A DNA stretch of 64,000 nucleotides from Blattamonas nauphoetae (taxonomy: Eukaryota > Preaxostyla > Oxymonadida), in NCBI GenBank assembly GCA_033064195.1, contig JARBJD010000047.1, positions 1 through 64,000 of the forward strand, given 5' to 3'. A model generated the notes under the pieces. That model was not told the DNA's origin. It made no database searches and saw nothing but the letters and a program-made list of their open reading frames with translations. The position numbers were made by a program, and so were the translations under genes. This document shows positions 10,201-20,911 of this stretch, one piece after another. How positions within the stretch are numbered: the first letter of the stretch is position 1; each line of letters opens with the position of its first letter.

Positions 10201-13200
10201 AATACAGGTTCGTCCTCGCACGATGTTTTCGCGTCTGATGAATGGACTGGCACAATCAACGATTCCTCAATTTTGAGGTGCTTCTCGGAAAGTGATTTTG
10301 ATCATCTTGTGGTCCATGACAAACCATTGAATGATCTCATCCCATATTCTATCCTTCAAGTGTCACCCACCTCTGCCGACAATGAAAACTGTGACCAACC
10401 TGACATTCCATGTTCAACAGTGTCAGTCTCGCTTGGATTCTGCATTCAAAAAGAGAACGATAAATCAACATACGCTCTGAGGTTGATCTCGATTGAAGAA
10501 GACGTCTCTGAGACTGATGTTCTGGATGTTGGTGAACGAAGAGTTCAGATATCTGGAAAAGACGAATCAATCACGCTGAGTTGTGGGGCGGCTTCTGGAC
10601 AGCTTCTGAAGGTGTCCGAAGGATGGGTGAAGATGGTGTCGTTAAGATTAGCTCATCGAAATGGGGACACATCCACTCTCCCTCTTCTGGAACTCACAGC
10701 TCAAGGAGCGCTGATCCTGTCGGAGATTGGGATGGATGGAGCAAATAATTCGCTCGCTATGCCACTGATCCGAACGTCAGCTGGCTCTCTCTCCCTTTCG
10801 TCTGTCTCCATCGAATCGTTTTCTCTGTCAGCTCATCCTCTGATCGAATCATCAAGCCCTCTTTCGATTTCACACAGCACTTTCTCATCGATCACCAGAG
10901 ACACCACCAATCCTTCCCCAACAGTTGTCCTCGCCACCATCACACTGTCTATCCCTGTCTCTGTCACAGACACATCATTCACTTCGTGTGTGAGTTCGAC
11001 CGAACCACGATGGATTGAACTGGTTGGAACAAATCCTGACACGATCCGACCAACATCTTGGACAAACACATTCAATCACTCCTCACCACCCTCATCTGTC
11101 GTCGTGCGTGTCCCCGAATGGGAACACGATCCCAAATTCAACCCTTTCTCGCTGTTGTACCTCTTCTCTCAGCGATCAGAAGGAATCGCCGTTGTGTCTG
11201 AAGGGAAAAGTGTTGGAGACCATCCACTTTGCGGGAGCTCGCAAATGGCCTGTCTGTCAATCGATGGAAGCGTGGAATTGACTCGAGTTCGGACACTCGA
11301 GGTTCTTATCAAGGCTTCGTTAAACAATCAACTCTCAATCGGCCAGAAGTCGCTCACAATCACCGGAAGCAATGGAGAAGGACGACTCCAGTTCGTCGCA
11401 GATGGACGCATCTCCAGCGACGATCCTGAAAACCCTGGAAAGACGACTCTTCTCGAGCTGACGTTGGACTTCTCGCGTTCTTCACTTGGCGAGACAACAC
11501 CAGCTCTTCTGATCCAGTTTGGGACGTTGGTGGTGACTTCGTGTTCGGTGGAATCGACGAAAGTCATTGCGTCGCCGATTGTGATGATGAGTGGGTCGAC
11601 ACTGACGATGGAGAAGGTGAATCTGTTCGATCTGTCGTACTCCACAATCCCATTCCAGTTCGACTCTGCTCATTCGATCACTCTTTCCCAGATTGAAATG
11701 TCCAACACAACCCACACTCAGCTTATCTCGGCTTCGTCGTGTTCAAAAGTGATTCTGGACTCCTGCCACTTCACCGGTATCACATCCCCTGTCTCTTCCA
11801 ACACCGAAGACCTGTGCGAATGGTCGACAGGTCTGATTGGGCTGAAAGACTCGAACGCAACCATTCGGTCATCGATGCTGATCGACCTTGATCTGGGTGG
11901 AGTTTGGATGGAAGACTCGGAAGTGTCGTTGGAGGTTGTCACCTTCCACGACAACACGCCAAACGACGACGTCTTCACATCAGCACGAAAGAACATCAGA
12001 TGTGTGGGGGAGAGTGTGGTGAAGGTTGGGAGTTTGTATGGAGGAGATGGAAGCGAGAGTGAGAGCGAGTCGATGTGGATCTCAGCCGACTCGACATGTT
12101 CAGTTTTGAAGAATAAGACGCAGACATCGTCTCCTTTCTTCGTTCCCAAGTTGGATACTGAGAAATCGAAAAGCACACAGCTGAAGAACAAGACTCTGTC
12201 GGTTGAGGTGGTTGGGACGCTTCTGATTCCATGTGGGTTGGAATTGAATGTGTTTGAGATTGAGAAATCAACAATCTTAAAATCAACGCCGATTGCACTG
12301 AATGCCTCCAACATCAATAAATGGAACGAAACACACATCACTCTCCAACTCTCTCCTTCGTCACTCTCTCTCAACCAAACATTTGAATGGCGAGCTCGTC
12401 TGGGCTTTGGAGAAGGAGAAACCTCATCAAACTCATTTCTCTTGAAGCCAAGTGCAGCCGCCGAACGGAAAGCACAAATGGGAAAAGTGATGACGATTGT
12501 GGGACCGATCTTGGGGTTCATTTTCGCGTTGTTCTTTCTGATTGTGATTGTGATTGTCTGCGTTCGTCGTCGACGGGGAGAAAAGAAGGAGAAGCAGAAA
12601 GAGATGAAAGAGCTCGACGTGGAAATGGAAGTGGAAGACAAGATGGACGTTCTCGACTTTGCCAATCCGAACGGTAACAACACCAATCTCCTCGTTCACG
12701 ACTCCGAAATTGAATCATCCAAAGCAGAAGGAAAACAGAAGGCAAACCTCACACAGAAAGAAATGCCCCGCGAAAGCTCACTCGCACCAGCGCCCGTGGA
12801 GATGGTTGATGCGATAAGAGGCGAGGATTGTGTGAAGATTCGAAAGGTGAACAAGCTCGACACGCTCTATTCTCGTCTCCACTCGTCCACAACTCCTTTC
12901 AAGATGAACAAGCGGCTTCTTCAGAGGCAGATCACAGATGGATTGTCACAGCTTGCGATGGTCGCTCCTGACGCACAGACGCTGACAAAGCTGACGTCGC
13001 ATTGGATTGTGTTTGAGAACGACCAGCCGCTCTTCAAAGTTTCTGAAGCAGACCCTCAGCAATCTCTTCGATCCCACCCAACCGCTCTTCCAACCCCCTC
13101 CCCCACCGACCAATCAGATCCGCAGTCCAACCACAACCCACTCGCCTATCCAAGCACCTCACAATACCAACAACACCCCTCTTCTCTCAAACACTCTTTT

Positions 13201-13587
13201 TTTGAGAGTGGCCCGACGATGGAGACAGCAGTGGGACAGGACTATCGAGTTCGATGGCAAGCACCTGAACAGATCAAAGAGAGCAGAATGTACGATCCAC
13301 ACAAGGCGGCAGTTTTTAGGCTTGGCCTCGTCTTGTGGGAAATCGAGACTGAATCAATCCCGTTTGGGGAGCAGGACGCTGTGAATGCGAATCGGTCGTT
13401 GACGAGTGGGATCCTGCCGAGCATGAGCGGAGTGAAGGACTCTCAAATGGTTGAGCTGATCACGTCATGTCTGAGCCTGAATCCGTCGCAGAGACCAACA
13501 CTGAGTGGGGTGTGTGAAGTCCTGTCTGAGAAGAAGAACGATATCGCTGTGATTGAAGGAGGGTTTGGGAAGCCACTGTTCGGTTGA
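4251..13587 (+). CDS. Giant beta-helix surface protein with pseudokinase tail (frame break near 7,540)
   Basis: About 3,100 residues if the frame break is bridged. The N-terminus is a signal peptide (MMIVSVWSTVVALLGSFS). The ectodomain is a long run of short beta-helix-like repeats rich in Ser and Thr, with GGAI/GGGI turns and F-x-x-C or S-F-x-S-C rungs, as in right-handed parallel beta-helix and Pmp-type proteins. One membrane span lies at ~12,493-12,560 (MTIVGPILGFIFALFFLIVI), followed by a basic stop-transfer stretch. The cytoplasmic end has kinase C-lobe landmarks: WQAPEQ (APE motif), LGLVLWEIETESIPFG (subdomain IX) and NPSQRPTL (subdomain XI). It lacks a glycine loop, VAIK and HRD, so it is probably a pseudokinase. 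Two frames meet at ~7,531-7,545, where a CT dinucleotide present in the internal duplicate (8,580-8,590) is missing. This is either a real 2-nt deletion or an assembly error. The ligand is unknown. Confidence 0.75.
7430..9820 (+). repeat. Internal tandem duplication in the surface-protein gene
   Basis: Two long related blocks lie in tandem: block 1 ~7,430-8,465 and block 2 ~8,480-9,820. They share LTLGR-x-x-P-x-ISVSTGSLVFSSC, IEITDTSF, GKVDEPVLFSSCVLSGGGE, SVDGVDHSLCGHTFLPCLS and TITLTSSDTAKTIRLSDSAA. Block 1 lacks a segment of ~315 bp found in block 2, between FVSIT and the KMTSSSF region. The frame break of the gene lies in block 1, just before that missing segment. Confidence 0.8.
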
Positions 13588-14504
13588 TCAAATTGAGATG
13601 CACTTTGGATCACTCTTCATTCACTCCTCTCTCAGCACTCTGTCATTCACTCGGGAAGACAGCATTTCACTCCACAAACACACACCACCAACCACCAACA
13701 CTCATTTCCTAACCACAAACCCAAATCCAACAGAATCCAGACAGCTTCTGAACCGTATCCACGTCACTCTTGATTCGCAACTGCATCGCTTCGGAACTGT
13801 CTGTCCACGTCAAACACCACTTTCTTGATTTCTGTTCTGATCGCCTCGGAGTTGAGGAAACAATCAGACACATCACATTCACCACTCGCACAACTTCAAC
13901 AAGAATCAACGATCATCACCCATCTCTTTCGAGTACACGTCATTCACACTCGCTGAGATCTACATCTATCACCTCACGGCCCATCATCTTAATCCACGTC
14001 ACTCTGTTCTCAGAGAACGATACATGCAGACTGAAAGAATCTGCTTCGCTGTTGTCTGAACGAACAAAACAGGAACCTTGTTCTCTCGTCTTGGCTCAAC
14101 TGTCGTGAAGACGAAAGTTGGGACAGAGATATTCATCACGTCATTTCGCGTGAAATCACGCGACACTTCTTTCTTTGTGGGTCGATGATTGTTCTGTTGA
14201 TTTTGTGTGCGTATCTTTGTTTCATTCCGGAATCTTCAGTTTCTTTTCGTTCCCATCACACATCTCACCATTTCCTTGATCAGGAAGTGTCGTCTCGAAC
14301 TCACCCCATTTTCAGTGACGTTTTGTTTCCACAATCACATCGTCTGCTCATTTCACGAATTCCTTGTTTCATCCTCAATTTTTCAATTTAAGTGTTCCAC
14401 TCTCTTCAGGAGGATTAAACACTGGAAGAAATGAACGGGATTCATCACGTTGAGTCTGTATTGAGGGACTGATCGATGCAAACAAACATTCAGAAAACAC
14501 GCGA
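13588..14504. other. Intergenic stretch, ~0.9 kb
   Basis: No confident gene. A 68-codon frame at 14,185-14,391 opens with a signal-peptide-like run (MIVLLILCAYLCFIPESS) and then loses coding character. It could be the remnant 5' end of another secreted protein gene. The block 13,680-13,740 is a C/A-rich low-complexity run of CCACCAACCAC type. Confidence 0.35.
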
Positions 14505-15250
14505 ATCGAGAGAAATAGATCAAAGTCCAATCGCATTTTGACATCAGCAGAACTTTATCATGCTCCCACTCCCCTCCAAACACTTCCACAATTCATCTTC
14601 TCGAATGACTCAGATTTCTCAATCAAGCGAACAACAATCACTCGAACTAAGCGTAGTCGGAACAAAAAGGTATCTTCTCGTTGGGGCTCAACGCTTATTC
14701 CCGATCCATTCACATCTGGAGTTGTCTCATTCACTTTAACGATTCTCTCGCGCTTTGGTGTACTTCTATCCTTCTCATTGTTCGATCAGATGGTTCTGTG
14801 GTCGTTGGTTTGATGGATTCAAAATCCCCAATACCAAAACTTGGTGAACAACTTGGATTCAATGTTAACAGTCTGTTTCTCTCTCTTCTCATCTTCTCAG
14901 ACTCTGTCAGTGTCGACAGATCTGGTTATCTCTACTTCAACACTCCATCATCAAATTCATCTAAAGATTGCACTCCGATTCTGAAAGATGGAGTTTGTGT
15001 TCGAATGGAAGTTGATCTTGACTCAACACCTCGCACACTGCAATTGTTTGTGAATGGCGAGGCTGGAAGGTGTTACATATCAGGAATCCCTTCATCTGTG
15101 CGAATCGGAGTGTGATTCTCTTTTCTTTCATTTTCCTCTTTTTTTCAGTTTTCTGTCGCTGGAAAAGGAACGTCATTTCGAATTGACAACATTTTCCGCC
15201 TCTCCCAACCAACACCAATCTCAGAGGGAATGTACGAAGTGATGTGGTAA
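14505..15250 (+). CDS. SPRY-domain protein, tandem copy 1
   Basis: Four coding segments: 14505-14757, 14790-14870, 14901-15109 and 15149-15250. They are separated by introns of 32, 30 and 39 nt, all GT..AG, and joining them leaves no stop before the TAA at 15248-15250. The product has the SPRY core VCVRMEVDLDSTPRTLQ, FVNGEAGRCY, GIPSSVRIG and SFRIDNIF, and ends EGMYEVMW. The middle exon encodes LMDSKSPIPKLGEQLG. The codon aligned with the ATG of copies 2 and 3 is ATC here (14505-14507), and no other ATG lies in that open frame, so the copy may start elsewhere or be dying. SPRY modules bind proteins; the partner is unknown. It heads a tandem array of three. Confidence 0.65.
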
Positions 15251-15330
15251 GTTCACCACCCACTACGTGTGCTCCATCCATTCACTTGCGTGTGAGATGA
15301 TACCGTGCTCTCTCGATGATGTGAGCAAAG

Positions 15331-16760
15331 GTGAGCAGGAAAGGAAAAAGCGGAGAAGAGCGAATAAGAAGCTGTCGGTCCATTGAAAGGATGCTGTCAT
15401 CTCAAAATGGCGATACACAATCAATTATCTGTTCTCACTTCCGATATCGGGAGACCACCGACCAATGCAGAATCAGATGCTTGTCGGAGCGAGCAAGGCT
15501 GTTCAATTGTTCACCGAATGAATAATTAATTTGATGGAAAAACAGAATGGCTTCGAACCGTCCTGACTGCCACACTGAGGAAAGATGTTTTGAAGCAATT
15601 GAATCATTGGAAGAGACACATCTTCTTCACAAACATATGAGGAAGAGCAGCAAAGAAAAGCAGGACTGGCTGAACAACACCAAACAATTTGAGTCCAAAA
15701 CACATGTTGTGACAATTATTGCCACAAAAGACGGAACAAGAACCCGAAATGACAAACGGGATTGGGACTTGCCGCATTTCTTAGATCAGTTCACGAAGAA
15801 TGAAACATCATCACTCAAACTATCGCTAAGCTTCATTGTGAGCTTTGACTCGAATTGTCAAAAACAGAAATCGAAGACATCGAAGGGGATTTGACTATTT
15901 CAGTTAAGATATGTGTCTCACACCTCTTCTTGGACTCTCTCGTGAAGAACGAACATCTTCATTCCAATGCAGGTTCATCCCGTCCAAACATTTTGCAGCT
16001 CCATTCATCCATTCACACACACCATTGAACCACTCTTGATGCTCGGCTGACGATGGCCAGACATTGGAATGGTGGGAACGAGAGCTGTTTGAATGTGAGC
16101 AGGAATTGGATGAGTTACGAGCAGTGTCTGATCATCCAGATCATTCAGTGGAGGATATTGATGCGAGTGAAGCAGAAATTTCAAGTGAATTGGCAATGCT
16201 CACAACAAAACTAGCTCAACCAAGGACATATGAAAAAGAACACTTTGCCCAACAAGAACGCGCCACTATTGAATAGAAAATGAACATTGGAAAGGAATTC
16301 TGAACAACTCTTGGAAAAGGTGTGATGAAAGAGCATTCATTAGACTTTTGGGAACAACACTCAGAAAGAGCTCCAGAAACAGAGAATATGGAAGTCAAGA
16401 CTGAAATGGAAAAGAATTGTGAGCAGACAACATGCTGTTTGTGAGGACATTCTTCAGAAACGGGAATATTGCAGGTAGGCCGCGATGAACGAGGAACGAG
16501 TCTGACTCACCGATTCTGCGACGTTTGCAAAAAGCGACAAAGACCAAACGACAGACGCATTTGAAGAACACCAAAAGAACAAAGTGAGACATCCTCGCAG
16601 GTGGATGAAGAAGAGGTGAGACTGGACAGGACAAACAAAACAGATGGCGGAAACTGACCGATCTTGTGAAGAAGTCACGCCTCACCGAAGCACAGCAACA
16701 TCACGCTCTCCATGAGGTGCTTCCCGACGAAACAGACACTTGTGGAGCGGAACGGGAGAA
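15331..16760 (+). pseudogene. Decayed charged/coiled-coil gene, copy 1
   Basis: Pieces of reading frame recur here and at ~17,900-19,200 in the same order: a PPTxAESD..SEQ..SIVHRM piece, a THVVTIIATKDGTRTRN piece (15,700-15,760), a DLPHFLDQFTKNETSS piece, and a coiled-coil-like ELDELRAVSDHPDHSVED piece (~16,095-16,150). Each copy is broken by different stops and shifts, so neither seems functional. I do not recognise the family. It was carried along when the neighbouring SPRY gene was duplicated. Confidence 0.5.
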
Positions 16761-17080
16761 AGAATGAAAACGACAAAAGAATGTGAAACAGTTGACATAT
16801 TCGTTTGTTTATCTGGGAAATTACAAATTCATTGCCATTTTGTTTCGATATCATCATTTGGATGGAAATAATGTTCTTCACGTTATTATTCGTTTCCAAA
16901 CTGTCCACATGTCTTGCTCAACGTTTGCGGGATCGTGGGACTGAGAAAAGCTTACTGAGATCACGACAGTCTGGAAGTCATTCAGAAACAATCCGGTTCA
17001 TTGAACTTAGTTTTTCTCTAAATAGGAATCTCAAATTAAGGGCAGTTTCAAGGCTTCACCTGATTGTGGAAACACGATCA
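16761..17080. other. Spacer upstream of SPRY copy 2
   Basis: An open frame runs through it into the SPRY exon (from ~16,805) and includes a hydrophobic run. The conserved start shared with copy 3 (context TCAATGGA) lies at 17081, so I treat this part as non-coding 5' flank. Confidence 0.35.
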
Positions 17081-17824
17081 ATGGAGGGAATTAGAACATC
17101 GTCCAATCGTATTTCGACATCTTCAAAACGTTATCAGGCTCCGACTCCTCTCCAAACACTTCCGCCGTTGACATTCACGAATCAGTCTCATTTCTCCATC
17201 TATCGCACAATTATCACCCGAACGGATCAAGGTCCAAATAACTATGGCACTTCTCATTGGAGCTCTCTACTTTTTTCCGACACCTTCACATCTGGAGTTG
17301 TCTCAATCACGATCACTATTTTCTCGCTTCCAGGTGTGTTGGATTCATCCTCATTGTTTGGTTAGTTAGTAATTTTTATTTTGGTTTGATGGATTCAACA
17401 TCTCCGATTCCTGCAATCGGTGAAGCCCTTGGACGTGAAGTCAAAAGTCTCTTTTTCTCTCTTCTCATCTTCTCAGACTCTGTCGGTCTCAACAAATTTG
17501 GTGATCTCGACCACAACACTCCATCAGAGACTTCAGGTCGATATTACCACTCTGAACTGAAAGAAGGTGATTGTGTCCGAATGGAAGTTGATCTTGAGTC
17601 AACACCTCGAACAGTGCAATTCTTTGTGAATGGTCAGGCTGGAATGTGTTACGTGTCAGAAATCCCTTCATCAGTGCGAATTGGAGTCTGATTCTCACTT
17701 CTCTCATCTTTCTCTTTTTCAGTGTTCTGCCTTAGGCGAAGGAACGTCCTTCCGAATTGACAACGTTTCTCGCCTCTCCCGACCAACACTAATCCCACAG
17801 GGAATGGAAGAATTCAGATGGTGA
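17081..17824 (+). CDS. SPRY-domain protein, tandem copy 2
   Basis: Four exons: 17081-17333, 17366-17446, 17477-17685 and 17723-17824. Introns are 32, 30 and 37 nt. The joined frame ends in TGA immediately after the Trp that ends the domain. It starts MEGIRTSSNRIS, then LPPLTFTNQSHFSIYRTIIT, DTFTSGVVSITITIFSLP, FGLMDSTSPIPAIGEALG, VRMEVDLESTPRTVQFFVNG and IPSSVRIG, ending EFRW. Exons 2 to 4 have exactly the lengths seen in copy 1 and copy 3, which supports the model. About 210 residues, no signal peptide or membrane span, so probably a soluble cytoplasmic binding protein of unknown partner. Confidence 0.75.
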
Positions 17825-19200
17825 GCGTGGCCAGTCACAGCACCACGATCATTCCTCCGCTCCAAATGAACACTCGAAATCCTCTCTCCTCTTGCAAGAG
17901 TGTCAGAAATGAGGAGAGCAGGACGGAAAAATGATATTCTACACCGAAAAGGGAGTGTGTCTGTCTGCCAAAACAATGCAGTCCTTCTCGAACAGGCGAT
18001 GACCCCCAATGCGTGGAATCCTCTCGCCTGCGAACAAAGGAGTCCACCGACAGATGCTGAATCAGACCCGTTTCAGAGCGAGCAAGTGTTTTCAATTGTC
18101 CATCGAATGAAAGATTGGTATGAAGAAAGAAAAGGAAGAACTTGGAAGGATTATGACATCAGGCGCAGTGAGAAAGGATTGAAACAACAGTGCAAATGGA
18201 AGAAATACAAGAACATCCTCTTCTTGACAGACACAATGAGGACGAACAGCAACGAAAAGTAGGAAACAACCACAAACAAAATGAGACATCAACACGTGTT
18301 GTGGCAATTATTGCCATAGCAGACGGAAGAGGAACCCGAAACGGCAGACAAAGTTGGGACTTGCCGTGTATTTTTGACCAGTTCACGACGAATACAACAG
18401 ATGCTCTCCAACCGTCGCTCGGCCTCATTCTGAGCTTTGACGTCACTTTCTGAAGACCGAAATCGAAGACATCGAAGGAGATTTGACACTTTCAGTTGAG
18501 AGAAGAGTCTCACATCTCTTCTTGGACTCTCTCGTGAAGAACGAACCTCTTCCATCAAATGCAGGTTCATCCCTTCCAAACATTTTGCAGCTCCAGTCAT
18601 CCATTCACACCCACCTTTGAACCGTTCTTGATGCTCGGCTGACGATGGCCAGACATTGGAATGGTTGGAACGAGAGTGACTCGAATGTGAGCAGGAAGTG
18701 GATGAATTACGAGCAGTGTCTGATCATCCAAATCATTCAGTGGAGGATCTTGATGCGGCTGAAGCAGAAATTTCAAGTTGATTGGAAATGTCCACAAAAC
18801 AAACTGGCTCGATAGAAGAAGCATGAAGAAGAACACTTTTCCCAACTGAAACTCACCACAATTGAATAGAAAATGAACATTGGGAACGAACTTCGAACAA
18901 TTCCTGGGAGGGTGTTCAGAAGGAGCTTTCATTAGACTTTTGGGAACAATTCTCAAAAACGACTCCAGAAACAGAGAATATGGAAGTCAAGACTGAAATG
19001 GGAAAGAATTATGTGCAGAAAACAAGCTGTTTGCGAGGACATCCTTCTGAAACGGGAATATTGCAGACAGGCTGCGATGAACGAGAATCGAGTCTGCCTC
19101 ACCGATTCTGCGACATTCGCAGGAAGCGACAAAGACCAAACGACAGACACATTTGGAGAACACGAAAACACCAATACAGCACTTCAGAAACGGTCAAATT
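17825..19200 (+). pseudogene. Decayed charged/coiled-coil gene, copy 2
   Basis: Parallel to ~15,331-16,760. Recognisable parts are PPTDAESDPFQSEQVFSIVH (~18,045-18,105), DYDIRRSEKGLKQQ, RVVAIIAIADGRGTRN (~18,295-18,345), DLPCIFDQFTTNTTDA, and the coiled-coil block near 18,690-18,780. Stops and frame changes interrupt it throughout. It is informative mainly as the second copy of the segmental duplication unit. Confidence 0.5.
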
Positions 19201-19283
19201 AATTGATTTCCGTGTTTTGTCTTGATGAAAATCTCAAATCACGGGCATGATCGAGTTTGCAGTTTATTTTGGATATTCGATCA

Positions 19284-20027
19284 ATGGAAAGAAAGATTTC
19301 TCGATCCAATCGCATTTTGACATCAACAGAACATTACCATGCTCCCACTTCCCTCCAAACACTTCCACAGTTCATCTTCACGAATCCTTCGCATTACTCC
19401 ATCGATAACACGACGATCACCCGAACGGATCAAGGTCCAAATAACTATGGATCTTCTCCTTGGAGCTCTGTTCTTCTTTCCAACCCTTTCACATCTGGAG
19501 TTGTCTCCATCACTTTCACCATTCTCTCGAGTCAATGTATGGTTGGTTCCTCCTCATTGTTTGATCAGTTGAAACTTTCAGTTTTGGTTTGATGGATTCT
19601 TCATCTCCAATTCCCAAAATTGGTGAAGGACTTGGATGGAACATCGAAAGTCCTTTTTTCTCTCTTCTCATCTTCTCAGACTCTGTCGGTCTCGCCAGAT
19701 TTGGTAGTTTCTGGTTCAACACTCCATCATCGGGTTCAGGTCAATATTACCACTCTGAACTGAAAGAAGGAGATTGTGTTCGAATGGAAGTTGATCTTGA
19801 CTCAACACCTCGAACACTGCAGTTCTTTGTGAATGGTGAGGCTGTTCAGTGGTACGTGTCAGGAATCCCTTCATCAGTGCGAATTGGAGTGTGAGTCTCT
19901 TTTCTCCCATCTTTCTCTTTTTCAGTTTTCTGTCGCCTATCTAACAGCATACTTCCGAATTGACAACATTTCTCGCCTCACTCGACCAACACCAATATCA
20001 GATGGAATGTACGAAGTGATGTGGTAA
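19284..20027 (+). CDS. SPRY-domain protein, tandem copy 3
   Basis: Four exons: 19284-19536, 19569-19649, 19680-19888 and 19926-20027. Introns are 32, 30 and 37 nt with GT..AG ends; the stop is TAA. It starts MERKISRSNRILTSTEHYHA, then LPQFIFTNPSHYSIDNTTIT, NPFTSGVVSITFTILSS, FGLMDSSSPIPKIGEGLG, VRMEVDLDSTPRTLQFFVNG and GIPSSVRIG, ending DGMYEVMW. The exon 4 beginning (FSVAYLTAYFRID) differs from the usual GxGTSFRID, so one turn of the domain is altered. A hAT-type MITE lies 68 bp past the stop. No decayed partner gene follows, so the array ends here. Confidence 0.75.
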
Positions 20028-20095
20028 GTTCACCACCCACCACGTGTGCGCCATTCATTCACTTGCGTGTGAATCGACTCTCGATGATATATGGG

Positions 20096-20616
20096 CAGGC
20101 ATCTGAGTAGTCCCATCAAAATAGGTAAAACTGGGATCAATTGATGTCAGTGCCTAAATTTGGACTGAGATCAAATTTCAACTCTTTTCCTTTGAGATTT
20201 TCTCATTATCACTTCATTAATCATGTTCAATTCACTTCTTGTTTTCACATAATGCTCTTCAATATTTCAGACAGCTCTTATTTCCCAAAAACACGCACGA
20301 TCACAATCACCAACACTTCTTTTTTCGATGTATTCCCTTCATTGACTTTAGTCAGTGAGAAAAAACCATCAAAGAAGACATAATAACGCATTATCGACTT
20401 GTTTTTATAATTATTGTTGTAGAACAAACTGAAACAGCAGCACCCAAAGTTTGCATTTTCATGATCTATGAAGTGACCATTTTCCTTTTTACTTTTTTTT
20501 CCATTCAAATATCATATATAAGAAGACTTTTTTGAAATGAAAGAAACGAAATGGTATTGTAGGTATTTAGTGGGATCAGATCCGACTGGGATCACTGGGA
20601 TCAAATCAGAAGCCTG
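20096..20616 (+). mobile_element. hAT-type MITE, family B, copy 1 (521 bp)
   Basis: The termini are inverted: left end CAGGCATCTGAGT, and the reverse complement of the right end is CAGGCTTCTGATT. The 8-bp duplication TATATGGG is present on both sides (20088-20095 and 20617-20624). Copy 2 lies inverted at 59,997-60,516 with its own 8-bp duplication. Eight-bp duplications and short imperfect terminal repeats are the mark of hAT elements. A chance 80-codon frame inside is not a transposase, so this is non-autonomous. Confidence 0.88.
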
Positions 20617-20911
20617 TATATGGGAGTTTAATTTCTGTCTCGGAAAGAACAACATTGAAACCAAACCGTCTTGATCATTCAATCGTCTGAGGAAGGTCAG
20701 TTCAAGCTTTTATCTTCATTGCTCATTTAATTCAAATCTCTTGACTTGGTGACCCAGCACCTTAGCATTGTTTCACCCAACTGAGAAAACATTCACAAAT
20801 TGAAGAATTATGCCCAATTTTCCAAAGAAGAATGAATAACTCAGGCGCACCTCTTGCGATGCACGAAATGCGGACGAAAAAAAATGAAACGCGACAATAA
20901 TGTATGTATAA
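20617..20911. other. Intergenic stretch, ~295 bp
   Basis: 3' flank of the peptide-precursor gene, which is read on the minus strand. I see nothing else here. Confidence 0.4.

Larger units (their letters stand above)
14505..20027 (+). repeat. Tandem segmental duplication of SPRY gene plus decayed neighbour
   Basis: Unit 1 is ~14,505-17,080, unit 2 ~17,081-19,283, and unit 3 is the SPRY gene alone (19,284-20,027). The exon lengths 81 and 209 nt are conserved in all units, and intron 2 is 30 nt in each, with an ending of CTTCTCATCTTCTCAG. Divergence between units is far above allelic level, so the duplications are not recent. Confidence 0.7.

Noticed and set aside
16805-17080. Upstream extension of SPRY copy 2 with a hydrophobic N-terminus
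   Set aside because: Copies 3 and 4 have no matching extension, and the conserved ATG context lies at 17081.
20141-20383. 80-codon frame (and its twin at 60,229-60,471) as a gene
   Set aside because: It lies wholly inside a hAT-type MITE and is short, Phe/Ser-rich and without motif. The conservation between copies is explained by recent transposition.
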